Under the pieces are notes generated by a model. The model was given only the letters and a program-made list of their open reading frames with translations, made no database searches and had not been told where the DNA came from. DNA of 64,000 nt from Bernardetia sp042180575 (GTDB taxonomy: Bacteria; Bacteroidota; Bacteroidia; Cytophagales; Bernardetiaceae), in the NCBI RefSeq assembly GCF_042180575.1, contig NZ_CP170094.1, forward strand, positions 1,736,001 through 1,800,000, in the 5' to 3' direction. Made by a program: the position numbers and the translations under genes. Of this stretch, positions 35,446 through 43,244 are shown piece after piece (position 1 is the stretch's first letter; every line of letters starts with the position of its first letter).

Positions 35446-35679
35446 TTAATTAAGAAATATTTTTTTGACAATAATAAAAATAATACCTAATAAAAAAACA
35501 GTAATTGAAATTTTATTAATGGTGTGCATTGCACGAATATTGAAGTTTGCCGAATTTTTCTTTGTAAAAAAATATGTCAAGACTGGCATCAGAGCAAAAT
35601 AATCTTTTAATGTATTCTTTTTTGTACGGACTATTTTTTCAGAATTATTATCATCTATATTTGTCTTTGTAGTTTGCAT
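35446..35679 (-). CDS. DUF6728-like small membrane protein
   Basis: A 77-aa protein with a polar N-terminus, the conserved-looking middle LKDYFALMPVLTYFFTKKNSANFNIRAMHTINKISI, and one C-terminal membrane helix (TVFLLGIIFIIVKKIF). This layout fits the DUF6728 family of small Bacteroidota proteins; function is unknown. Repeats lie directly downstream. Confidence 0.65.
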   Translation of the reverse strand: MQTTKTNIDDNNSEKIVRTKKNTLKDYFALMPVLTYFFTKKNSANFNIRAMHTINKISITVFLLGIIFIIVKKIFLN

Positions 35680-35778
35680 AGCTATTTTGTTTATAGAAAG
35701 AAGAGTTGTTGAATGCCTCTATAATCTTTTGAGAAAGAATTTTGTTTGATAAAATACTTCGACAAAAATACAAAAATT

Positions 35779-36507
35779 CTATTCTTTCTTCGCCAAATTA
35801 ATCATATTTACTTGTGTTGGGTTTTCATTAATCTCATCTCTTTCAATATTTCCATCACGCATAAAAACAACACGATGAGCATATTTTGCGATGTCTTCTT
35901 CGTGCGTAACCATAATAATTGTATTTCCTTTTTTATGCAATTCAGCAAACAAACTCATAATTTCATACGACGTTTTTGTATCTAGATTTCCTGTTGGTTC
36001 ATCGGCTAAAATAATACTAGGACTGTTTATTAATGCCCTTGCAATGGCTACACGCTGTCTTTGTCCACCCGAAAGTTCGTTTGGTTTGTGATGATAACGG
36101 TCTCCTAATCCTACATCTTCTAAGGCTTTTTTGGCTTTTGCATCTCTATCTTTTTTATTATATCCTGCATAAATCAAAGGTAAAGCTACATTATCCAAAG
36201 AAGAAGCACGAGGCAAAAGATTAAAGGTTTGAAAGACAAAACCGATTTCTTTATTTCTAATTTCTGCCAATTCATCTTCTGAAAGACGACTTACATCACG
36301 TTTATTCAAAACATACGAACCACTTGTAGGCGTGTCCAAACAACCCACAATATTCATCAGCGTAGATTTTCCAGAACCCGAAGGTCCCATAAAAGCAACA
36401 TATTCGCCAAAATTAATAGAAATAGAAACCGATTTGAGAGCGTGAATAATTTCATCTCCCATTTTATAACGCCTTGATATTTTTTCTGTGTGGATTACTT
36501 CATTCAT
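35779..36507 (-). CDS. ABC transporter ATP-binding protein (LolD/MacB type)
   Basis: ATPase of a MacB/LolD-like exporter. The 242-aa protein (ATG at 36507; an ATG at 36525 adds six residues) has Walker A GPSGSGKST, Q-loop FVFQTFNLLPRASSLDNV, signature LSGGQRQRVAIARALI, Walker B ILADEPTGNLD, and H-loop MVTHEEDIA. LNKRDVSRLSEDELAEIRNK is typical of the LolD/MacB subfamily. The permease gene is not adjacent. The partner and substrate (lipoprotein, peptide or drug) stay open. Confidence 0.93.
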   Translation of the reverse strand: MNEVIHTEKISRRYKMGDEIIHALKSVSISINFGEYVAFMGPSGSGKSTLMNIVGCLDTPTSGSYVLNKRDVSRLSEDELAEIRNKEIGFVFQTFNLLPRASSLDNVALPLIYAGYNKKDRDAKAKKALEDVGLGDRYHHKPNELSGGQRQRVAIARALINSPSIILADEPTGNLDTKTSYEIMSLFAELHKKGNTIIMVTHEEDIAKYAHRVVFMRDGNIERDEINENPTQVNMINLAKKE

Positions 36508-36657
36508 AATTGTGTCTTTTTTCAAAAAATTGTTATTTTACCTTCATTAGTAGCAACTTTAAAAGTAGTATTACAGATTTGAGTTTTTTATTTGGTAAAT
36601 TTGTCTATAAAATGAACTATTGACTGAAAATATAAGTAGATATTGTAAAAAACTATT

Positions 36658-37923
36658 ATGGAAATAAAAGAAGAATGGAAGCAAATTCTTGATAATCTAC
36701 CTGATGAATCAAATACTTTAGATTATAAAGTAAAATTTTATGATTTAAAAGATGAAAATGGCAAAAAAAACAAACGACAAATTGTTGAAATGGCTCGTGA
36801 CGTAAATGCCTTTTTAAATTCTCCAAGAGAAGGAAGTGCTTTTATATTGTGTGGCGTAGCAGACAAGTCATCTGACTTAGTAGGTAAAGAACGAATAATA
36901 GGACTACACAATCAGTCTGTTAATACTGACTTAGTTTACAGTTGTTTAGAAGATTATATAGAAATAACGGCTAAAATAAATGTAGAAAATTTCTTTTATG
37001 ACGACAAAAATCTCTGTGTCATTGAAATCGATATTCCTTCTAAAGGTCATAAATCACGTTTTTCAACAGAGTTTATACAAATAGATAAAGAAAATCCTAA
37101 GAAGAGTATTGATATTCCAAAAAACACTTTTTTCTTTAGAAAGAAAGATAAAAATATAATAAATACTAGGATTAGCCATGTAGAAGAAATAGAGTTATCT
37201 AGTTGGTTGAGAAGTCAGACTAGATATGAGCCTGAAGTAGAAGAATTTATCGACAATAATCTGATATTATTAAATAAGGAACTTTGGGAAACAGAAAGAT
37301 TACTAAAAGAAAAATTTGATATAGACAAAAAGGACGCAGAAATTATTATTAATTATAGGGATAAAGAAATAAAACAGTGTAGAAAAGAACTTTCAATAGA
37401 CAAACAAGATGATAATGAAGGTGAGTTAAATAAAAAAATACTTAAAAAGTATAGAATTAATAACAGATTATATATTCCTTTAATAGACAAAATTAAAAAA
37501 GAAGAAATACAAGAGCCTGTTAATTACCCATTTCCATTAGCTTGGTTTCTTAGTATTCTCTTAATTATAGGTTTCATATTTGGTTTTAGTATTTGGTATG
37601 CTAATAACCTACAAGAGATAGAATGTAAGTCAAAAAAATGCACCTCTTTAAAAGTAATTAGTAACTTTTACCATTTTAAGCAGATTTATCAAAAATCTGA
37701 ATGTGATTGTGATGGTTTATTAGTGGAATCATTTGAAAAACACATAGACAGTCTCATAATAAAAGAACATTATTTAGCAGCTAGATTATTTTTGATAGAT
37801 AATGCGTATATGGTTGGATTTAATTCGTTTAATCACAAATTAGAAACTGTTGTTAATAAAGATAGCTCTTTATCTATTGAACAAAAGAGCGAATTTTTAG
37901 ATAAATATAGAAGAGTTAAATAA
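36658..37923 (+). CDS. AlbA_2/Schlafen-like domain membrane protein
   Basis: A 421-aa protein. The N-terminus has the AlbA_2 (Schlafen DNA/RNA-binding) pattern: SNTLDYKVKFYD, then IVEMARDVNAFLNSPREGSAFILCGVAD, with LCVIEIDIPSKGHKSRFS and NTFFFRKKDKN. A charged helical linker follows, then one clear membrane helix (AWFLSILLIIGFIFGFSIWY, about 300-320) and a cysteine-bearing 100-residue tail (ECKSKKC; ECDCDG). It is very AT-rich and lies 15 bp upstream of gmhA. AlbA_2 proteins occur in regulators and in anti-phage or stress effectors; a membrane-anchored one could be either. Function not assigned. Confidence 0.6.
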   Translation: MEIKEEWKQILDNLPDESNTLDYKVKFYDLKDENGKKNKRQIVEMARDVNAFLNSPREGSAFILCGVADKSSDLVGKERIIGLHNQSVNTDLVYSCLEDYIEITAKINVENFFYDDKNLCVIEIDIPSKGHKSRFSTEFIQIDKENPKKSIDIPKNTFFFRKKDKNIINTRISHVEEIELSSWLRSQTRYEPEVEEFIDNNLILLNKELWETERLLKEKFDIDKKDAEIIINYRDKEIKQCRKELSIDKQDDNEGELNKKILKKYRINNRLYIPLIDKIKKEEIQEPVNYPFPLAWFLSILLIIGFIFGFSIWYANNLQEIECKSKKCTSLKVISNFYHFKQIYQKSECDCDGLLVESFEKHIDSLIIKEHYLAARLFLIDNAYMVGFNSFNHKLETVVNKDSSLSIEQKSEFLDKYRRVK

Positions 37924-37938
37924 ATTAAATGTTACAAA

Positions 37939-38517
37939 ATGAACAAAAATTTCATAAACACACGCATACAGGAAAGCATCGCTACAAAAGAGCGAATTAT
38001 GACAAACGAACCTTTATTAGAAAGCATTTCGAAAGCTGCACAGGCTTGGAAAACAACTTTTGAAAAAGGTGGAAAAGTTCTTTTTTGTGGAAATGGTGGA
38101 AGTGCTGCCGATGCACAACATATTTCTGCCGAACTTTCTGGGCGTTTTTATAAAGACCGAAAACCACTTTTTGCCGAAGCCTTGCACGTCAATTCTTCGT
38201 ATCTGACAGCCGTAGGAAATGATTATGGCTATGATATTGTTTTTGAAAGAATGGTACAAGCGATGGGACGAGAAGGCGATGTGTTGGTAGCCATTTCTAC
38301 TTCTGGAAATTCCCCAAATATTGTAAAAGCCATAGAAGCAGCCAAAGAAATTGGAATGATTACGATAGGAATGACAGGCAGCAAAGGAGGAAAACTAAAA
38401 GAATTATGTGATATAATTTTGAATGTTCCTTCTGATGATACGCCACGTATACAAGAAAGTCATATTTTGGTAGGACATATTTTGTGTGAATGGGTAGAAT
38501 TGGCTTTATTTGAATAA
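37939..38517 (+). CDS. gmhA: phosphoheptose isomerase (SIS domain)
   Basis: Converts sedoheptulose 7-phosphate to D-glycero-manno-heptose 7-phosphate for the LPS core. The 192-aa sequence has SIS-domain motifs: FCGNGGSAADAQHISAELSG, LTAVGNDYGYDIVFERMV, ISTSGNSPNIVKAI and TPRIQESHILVGHILCEWVE, all standard in GmhA. It follows the AlbA_2-like gene by 15 bp and may be read with it. lptB, another LPS gene, lies 470 bp downstream. Confidence 0.93.
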   Translation: MNKNFINTRIQESIATKERIMTNEPLLESISKAAQAWKTTFEKGGKVLFCGNGGSAADAQHISAELSGRFYKDRKPLFAEALHVNSSYLTAVGNDYGYDIVFERMVQAMGREGDVLVAISTSGNSPNIVKAIEAAKEIGMITIGMTGSKGGKLKELCDIILNVPSDDTPRIQESHILVGHILCEWVELALFE

Positions 38518-38524
38518 TCTAAAA

Positions 38525-38556
38525 ATCTAGTTCAAGCGTCGACGCTTGAACTAGAT
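38525..38556. repeat. perfect 32-bp palindrome
   Basis: ATCTAGTTCAAGCGTC followed by its exact complement, between gmhA and the nucleotidyltransferase gene. It shares its inner 26 bp with 8156-8181. Confidence 0.9.
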
Positions 38557-38565
38557 AAAAAACTT

Positions 38566-38877
38566 ATGCTACAAAATTTACATCAAATTTGGAAAAAACA
38601 CAAACTTAAAAAAGTCTATTTATTTGGTTCTTACGCACGAAATGAGCAAAAACCAAATAGTGATATAGATTTTTTGATAGAACATGCTACCCATTTTTCT
38701 TTATTTGATTTAATAAAATTACAATTAGATTTAGAGAAAGAATTGAAGATTGATGTAGATTTGATTAGTAACAATTCGGTTTCCAAATTCTTAAAAGATT
38801 CTATAAATAGAGATAAAATACTTATTTATTCACAAAATAAGGTTTTGGTAAAAACAGAATTGCATCAAAACGATTAG
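38566..38877 (+). CDS. minimal nucleotidyltransferase (MNT family), no HEPN partner
   Basis: A 103-aa Pol-beta-fold nucleotidyltransferase with the signature LFGSYARNEQKPNSDIDFLIE and a third acidic residue in KIDVDLISN. In HEPN/MNT toxin-antitoxin pairs the MNT protein is the antitoxin that AMPylates the HEPN toxin. Here lptB follows, with no HEPN gene on either side. It is either an orphan antitoxin or a solitary nucleotidyltransferase. Confidence 0.85.
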   Translation: MLQNLHQIWKKHKLKKVYLFGSYARNEQKPNSDIDFLIEHATHFSLFDLIKLQLDLEKELKIDVDLISNNSVSKFLKDSINRDKILIYSQNKVLVKTELHQND

Positions 38878-38955
38878 TAATTCGTAAGTTTGAATAGAAA
38901 ATATTTTATAAACACAGAACTACCACGTTACACAAAGAAATTGTATTGAAATTTA

Positions 38956-38988
38956 CTGATAACTGGTAACTGATAACTGGTAACTGAT
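38956..38988. repeat. tandem 14-nt repeat before lptB
   Basis: Two full copies and a partial copy of CTGATAACTGGTAA lie directly before the lptB start. The end of the TolC-like gene (1380-1411) has similar text. CACAGAG-type repeats lie just upstream (38911-38935). Confidence 0.7.
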
Positions 38989-38990
38989 TT

Positions 38991-39755
38991 ATGGTTTTGA
39001 GAGCAGAAAATATAGTCAAACGCTACGGAGGAAGAACTGTCGTCAATGGCGTTTCGATAGAAGTAAATCAAGGCGAAATTGTAGGTGTTTTGGGTCCAAA
39101 TGGTGCAGGAAAAACAACTTCATTTTATATGATTGTAGGTCTTGTAAAACCCAATAGTGGCAAAATATTTCTTGATGATAGAGATATTACCAAACTTCCT
39201 ATGTTTCGTCGTTCGCAGCTTGGAATTGGATATTTGGCACAAGAAGCCTCTGTTTTTAGAGAACTTACAGTAGAGGAAAATATTCTTGCTCCTTTACAAA
39301 TGCGAAATTTGTCTAAACAAGAGCAAAAAGACAAAATGGAAGAGCTTATCGAAGAGTTTCGTTTGAAGCGTTTCCAAAAAACCAAAGGAAAATTACTTTC
39401 TGGTGGAGAGCGTCGCAGAACCGAAATTGCTAGAGCAGTTGCTACCAATCCAAATTTTATTTTGTTAGATGAACCTTTTGCTGGTGTCGACCCTATCGCT
39501 GTGGAAAATATTCAAATGCTAGTAGCAAAATTAAAACAAAAAAATATTGGGGTACTTATTACAGACCATAATGCAAACGAAACATTATCTATTTGTGATA
39601 AGGTTTATATTATGTTTGAAGGAAATCCACTTATCAATGGAACACCAGAAGAAGTATCAGCAGATAACCGAGTAAAAGACGTTTATTTTGGTCGTCAGTA
39701 CGAATATAAAAGAAAAATATTCAATTTTGATACTGATTTTAATGAAGAATTTTAA
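38991..39755 (+). CDS. lptB: LPS export ABC transporter ATP-binding protein
   Basis: ATPase that drives LPS transport from the inner membrane via LptFG. The 254-aa protein shows the LptB pattern: Walker A GPNGAGKTTSFYMIVGLVKP, Q-loop IGYLAQEASVFRELTVEENI, signature LSGGERRRTEIARAVATNP, Walker B FILLDEPFAGVDPIAV, H-loop ITDHNANETL. GAGKTTSFYM and LAQEASVFR are diagnostic. The C-terminus is about 15 residues longer than in E. coli (KRKIFNFDTDFNEEF). Confidence 0.95.
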   Translation: MVLRAENIVKRYGGRTVVNGVSIEVNQGEIVGVLGPNGAGKTTSFYMIVGLVKPNSGKIFLDDRDITKLPMFRRSQLGIGYLAQEASVFRELTVEENILAPLQMRNLSKQEQKDKMEELIEEFRLKRFQKTKGKLLSGGERRRTEIARAVATNPNFILLDEPFAGVDPIAVENIQMLVAKLKQKNIGVLITDHNANETLSICDKVYIMFEGNPLINGTPEEVSADNRVKDVYFGRQYEYKRKIFNFDTDFNEEF

Positions 39756-39765
39756 TTAATAAACG

Positions 39766-39806
39766 AACCGTTGTTGAGACTCAAATGCAGTCATCAAACG
39801 AGGTTT
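39766..39806. repeat. CGTTGA-type inverted repeat
   Basis: AACCGTTGTTGA ... CATCAAACGAGGTTT resembles the AACCTCGTTGA/TCAACGACGGTT element at 35411-35441, in reverse orientation. It is imperfect. Confidence 0.55.
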
Positions 39807-39833
39807 AAGAAATATTTATGCCGTTGTTGGTGT

Positions 39834-40044
39834 TCATCATAGTCGTAAGGCTATGGAGAAATTTTGCCCTCTACTCCGTTAGGAGTTTTATATTGGTAGA
39901 TAAAAACAGAAAAGTTAAAAATCATTTACTCCGTAGGAGTTGTATATTGGTCGCATTTTGTATTAAAAATCTTGAAATCCTACCAATATGTAGTTCCTAT
40001 GGAACAGAAAGACAAATAAATTTTTAACCTTACTGCTATGGTAT
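39834..40044. mobile_element. MITE-like element with terminal inverted repeats
   Basis: About 210 bp. Left end ATCATAGTCGTAAGG and, on the other strand, right end ACCATAGCAGTAAGG match at 12 of 15 positions, each followed by A/T-rich text. It encodes no protein. Inside are three copies of a shorter repeat with a small stem and the tail ATATTGGT. It occupies the loop of a 27-nt palindrome, which supports movement or template-driven spread. Exact ends are uncertain by a few bases. Confidence 0.5.
39873..40004. repeat. three stem-plus-ATATTGGTAG repeats
   Basis: Copies at 39873-39899 (ACTCCgttaGGAGT ... ATATTGGTAG), 39928-39953 (ACTCCgtaGGAGT ... ATATTGGTCG) and, inverted, 39980-40004 (GTTCCataGGAAC ... 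ATATTGGTAG). The stem changes from CTCC/GGAG to TTCC/GGAA with pairing kept. Confidence 0.8.
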
Positions 40045-40072
40045 CCTCACCAACGACATCAAACAAAAAACT

Positions 40073-40609
40073 ATGCAAAAAATAAAATCAACAACTGTCC
40101 TTGCCGTTTCTCACAATGGACAAATTGCCATCGGTGCAGACGGACAAGCAACAATGGGAAACACAGTCGCAAAATCTACTGTCAAAAAGATTCGTAGAAT
40201 TGCTGATGGAAAAGTAATCACAGGTTTTGCAGGCTCAACAGCCGATGCCTTTACACTTTTAGAACGCTTCGAAGAAAAACTCAATTCGTATGGAGGAAAT
40301 GTAAGACGCTCTGCCATAGAACTTGCAAAAGACTGGCGAACAGACCGTTACCTTCGTAAATTAGAAGCTATGATGATTGTCGTTAATAAAGACGGAATCT
40401 TAAATATTTCGGGTTCGGGAGATGTCATTGAGCCAGATGAAGATGTAGAATCAATCGGTTCTGGAAGCATGTATGCAAAATCTGCTGCTCTTGCTCTCAA
40501 ACGCCATGCCCCACATTTGACAGCCGAAGAAATGGTAAAAGAAGCCTTAACAATCGCTGCTGATACTTGTATTTATACAAATCATAATTTTATGATAGAA
40601 GTGCTTTAA
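40073..40609 (+). CDS. hslV: ATP-dependent protease subunit HslV
   Basis: Peptidase subunit of the HslUV proteasome-like complex. After a short propeptide (MQKIKS) the mature protein starts TTVLAV with the catalytic N-terminal Thr. GADGQATMGNTVAKSTVKKIR, KVITGFAGSTADAFTLLERF and SGSGDVIEPDEDVESIGSG are typical. The 178-aa length is normal. The ATPase gene hslU is not next to it; upstream is repeat-filled DNA, downstream a heptamer array. Confidence 0.95.
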   Translation: MQKIKSTTVLAVSHNGQIAIGADGQATMGNTVAKSTVKKIRRIADGKVITGFAGSTADAFTLLERFEEKLNSYGGNVRRSAIELAKDWRTDRYLRKLEAMMIVVNKDGILNISGSGDVIEPDEDVESIGSGSMYAKSAALALKRHAPHLTAEEMVKEALTIAADTCIYTNHNFMIEVL

Positions 40610-40613
40610 ATTC

Positions 40614-40662
40614 GATTACGGATTACGGATTACGGATTACGGATTACGGATTACGGATTACG
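40614..40662. repeat. tandem heptamer (GATTACG) x 7
   Basis: Seven perfect copies of GATTACG begin 5 bp past the hslV stop. Four copies of the same heptamer occur before the porin gene (63803-63830), and single or diverged units (TTACGAAT) near 1210, 23405, 35300 and 60055. Confidence 0.95.
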
Positions 40663-40745
40663 GAGGAATCAATCTTTGTGATTTTTGTTCAAAGATATTT
40701 ATTTTTAACTCCTCATTTATCTTATACCATCCGTAATTTGCAACA

Positions 40746-41339
40746 TTAGTTGCTAAAGTTTCCTCCAATATAATAACGCTCATTATTTTTGATGAGCGTT
40801 CCTTCAAAACTCCCTTTTGTTATTCCTGCTGAATCTAAAAGTAGAAGATTTACTGTTCCATTTTCTAAATCTCCCTCTATTTTTTCTTGTCCTTGTGTGA
40901 GCATTACATGTACAGTTGCGTAAGGAAGATTATTTTTTGCTATTGGATATGCTCCTTTTTGTAGCTTTTTGGCAAATAATAATACTTTTGCATGTTTGTT
41001 CGAAACGCTTAATTGCTCATTTTCACTTGTAAGCTCACTAGAAATATCACTTTCACTTACCTCATCTTTCAAACTGATAATTCTTTCAATAGTAAATTTT
41101 TGTTCTGGAATTATGACTTGATTTAAGGGTTTTGATTCTACAACCACAGTTGGGTCTTCTGCTTCTTCTGATGTAGCTCCTGCTGCAATATCTTCTTTTG
41201 TACGCTCTTTTTTGTCTTGATTTATAGTTGTTTCTGAGCTTTCATTCATAGGCGCACTTGTTTTCTGACTGCTAGAACAAGATTGTAAAAAAAGAAAAAT
41301 GACAGCACAAGAAATTAGTAATTTGAAAGAATTAGACAT
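40746..41339 (-). CDS. lipoprotein of unknown function
   Basis: A 197-aa product with a lipoprotein signal (LISCAVIFLFLQSCSSSQK), a low-complexity Thr/Glu/Lys region (residues 30-75), and a C-terminal beta-rich part (YPIAKNNLPYATVHVMLTQG, LLLDSAGITKGSFEGTLIKN). I recognise no family. It is convergent with hslV and divergent from the interrupted lipoprotein gene. Confidence 0.65.
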   Translation of the reverse strand: MSNSFKLLISCAVIFLFLQSCSSSQKTSAPMNESSETTINQDKKERTKEDIAAGATSEEAEDPTVVVESKPLNQVIIPEQKFTIERIISLKDEVSESDISSELTSENEQLSVSNKHAKVLLFAKKLQKGAYPIAKNNLPYATVHVMLTQGQEKIEGDLENGTVNLLLLDSAGITKGSFEGTLIKNNERYYIGGNFSN

Positions 41340-42036
41340 AAAAGCAGGTTTAATTTTGAGTAGATTTTTTTAAGTAAAACAAAATTAGAATAAAATAATT
41401 TCATTTCTAATCTAAATTTCTACTTTCTTTTTATATAGGTATAGGCTCAAAGAGAATAAAAACCAATTATAGAAAAGAAATAATCTAAGCTATTTTACGA
41501 CAAAATCCATTCTAAAATCGTATTATTATCAAAATCAGTTTCTATTAAAATCATTCATCATGAAATATATCAAAAAAATAAGTTTTATTTTGCTGTTCTT
41601 ATTCGCTTTTAGTTTTTATAATTGTTCCTCTTTCATTGATGATTGTAATTGTGGGAAAGTAACAGATACTCCTGTTGAGATTATCGATATTATTGATGCT
41701 CAACATACAGGAAAATCTTTTTATGGAACTGATGAAAATAATTCAATACCAAAAAATGACTATTATGGTTTTGATGTTAATTTTACAGCTAGAGAAGTAG
41801 CCTTTCAGCCAAATATTAACAAAAATAATTTTTCTCTTTTTTCTTCTGCTTATGCTTGTGATTGTGCAGCTTCCTCAGTTTATCTAAAAAATACGTATCC
41901 TTCAACTATCAAGATAAAAACACTTTTACCATTGAACGATACAATTCCAGCAGGAAATTTAATAAATAGACATGTTCGCTCTACTTTTTCTTTTCTTGAT
42001 GTAGAAAGAACTCAAGTAGATAGTGCTAGTGTAACC

Positions 42037-43244
42037 TATAGTACTGGACATGAGTTAAATTTTTGACAAAAAAAGGACAGAAAGAGTTAATTTAGAAGTG
42101 TGAAAACCAAAAAACTCTATTCCGTCCTGCTGAACAAATATACAAAGGAATTTTCAGATATTCCTATCCATTATGTTCACGCTACTTTGTTGCTTATTAG
42201 CTGTATTCTGATAAAAGAAACTGTTAATCTAAACAAATTAAAAAATCAAGTAGGTATTTTTTTAAATTCTCCTACTGTTCAAATTGATTCTCATTATAAA
42301 CGGCTTACTCGTTATTTTTTGGATGTCTATGTTCAAAAAACACTATGGAAGCTGATTCTAGTTTTTAGTATAGGCTCTTTTTTGAATAGAAAAGACATAA
42401 AAAAAGAAATTTTCTATCTAGCTATGGATGGTAGTGTTTGGCAATTAGGGGAATATACCTATCATGTTTTGGTCTTAAGTGTTATTTATAGAAAAATGGC
42501 TATTCCTATTTTTTGGATCAATTTAGAACGAAAAGGTAGTTCTACTGTTGCTCATCGTAAAAGTTTATTAGCATCGGCTTTATTGTTATATCCTTTTTTA
42601 AAAAGATTTACAATTTTAGCTGATAGAGAGTATAAAGGTAGAGTTTGGTTTAGGTATTTAGAAGAACAAGGATATACTTACATTATTCGTCTTTGTAAGG
42701 GAGATTATCAATTAGAAGTTAAAAAATACCACAGCTTACTTAAAAAAGCTAAATCAGGCAAACTAGTAAGCCAAGAATTTGAAACTGACTTTGCAAAAAA
42801 ACTAAAAATAGTGATTTCTTATAATGCTCAAGCAGCAAAAGAAAGTGAAAAGTTTGTCATTTTATTAACCAACAAATATCGTTTAACAAAGGAGAAAATT
42901 AGTGCTATCTATTATCTCAGATGGAAAATAGAGTGTTTATTTAGACATTTGAAAACAAATGGATTTCATTTAGAGGAGTTAGGAATGGTAAACCCAAGAA
43001 AAATTCGTGTTCTAATGGCATTAGTAATTGCATCTTTTTTACTCTGTATCTTAGAAGGAGTAAAAACAAAACAAAGAGTAAAAAAAGACAATGAATCCTT
43101 TTACGAGTCTGTTTTTAGAATCGGATATGGAAAAGTAGTATTTTATGCTACTTCTATAGACAAAATATTAAAAATAATAACCCAATTAGTGCAAAAATCT
43201 AAAACTCAAAATACAACCTAAATTAACACATGTCCAGTACTGTA
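42037..43244 (+). mobile_element. IS4-type insertion sequence, 1208 bp
   Basis: Bounded by inverted repeats that begin TATAGTACTGGACATG (left) and TACAGTACTGGACATG (right, other strand), one mismatch in 16, continuing less perfectly to about 25 bp. A perfect 9-bp target duplication AGTGTAACC (42028-42036 and 43245-43253) flanks it. One transposase gene fills it. The intact ends and open gene suggest recent insertion. Confidence 0.92.
42100..43221 (+). CDS. IS4-family transposase
   Basis: DDE transposase of 373 aa starting at GTG. The likely catalytic residues are D110 (YLAMDGSVW), D175 (ILADREYKG) and E278 in YYLRWKIECLFRHLK, the YREK-like motif of the IS4 family. The N-terminal region (HYKRLTRYF) is helical and basic, suited to end binding. 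The gene is complete. The 9-bp target duplication fits the IS4 family. Confidence 0.92.
   Translation: MKTKKLYSVLLNKYTKEFSDIPIHYVHATLLLISCILIKETVNLNKLKNQVGIFLNSPTVQIDSHYKRLTRYFLDVYVQKTLWKLILVFSIGSFLNRKDIKKEIFYLAMDGSVWQLGEYTYHVLVLSVIYRKMAIPIFWINLERKGSSTVAHRKSLLASALLLYPFLKRFTILADREYKGRVWFRYLEEQGYTYIIRLCKGDYQLEVKKYHSLLKKAKSGKLVSQEFETDFAKKLKIVISYNAQAAKESEKFVILLTNKYRLTKEKISAIYYLRWKIECLFRHLKTNGFHLEELGMVNPRKIRVLMALVIASFLLCILEGVKTKQRVKKDNESFYESVFRIGYGKVVFYATSIDKILKIITQLVQKSKTQNTT

Larger units (their letters stand above)
39820..40057. repeat. 27-nt palindrome split by an insertion in its loop
   Basis: On the plus strand GCCGTT-GTTGGT-GT (39820-39833) and TCCTC-ACCAAC-GAC (40044-40057) are the two halves of the 27-nt family in reverse orientation (GCCGTT-stem-GTCCYC-stem-GAC). 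The halves still pair (GTTGGT/ACCAAC). The break falls inside the loop, between GT and CCTC. Confidence 0.65.

Noticed and set aside
35209..35490. Plus-strand frame over the start of hemW and the repeat cluster
   Set aside because: It overlaps hemW antisense and then reads through repeats; no domain, no start context.
36658..37923. AlbA_2 protein plus gmhA as a defence operon
   Set aside because: gmhA is a standard LPS gene; close spacing alone does not make it part of a defence system.
40073..40609. hslV without hslU as an oddity
   Set aside because: hslV and hslU are often unlinked in Bacteroidota, and hslU may be elsewhere in the genome.
40614..40662. Regular repeats as a possible CRISPR array
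   Set aside because: The units are contiguous heptamers without spacers, and no cas gene is present in the window.
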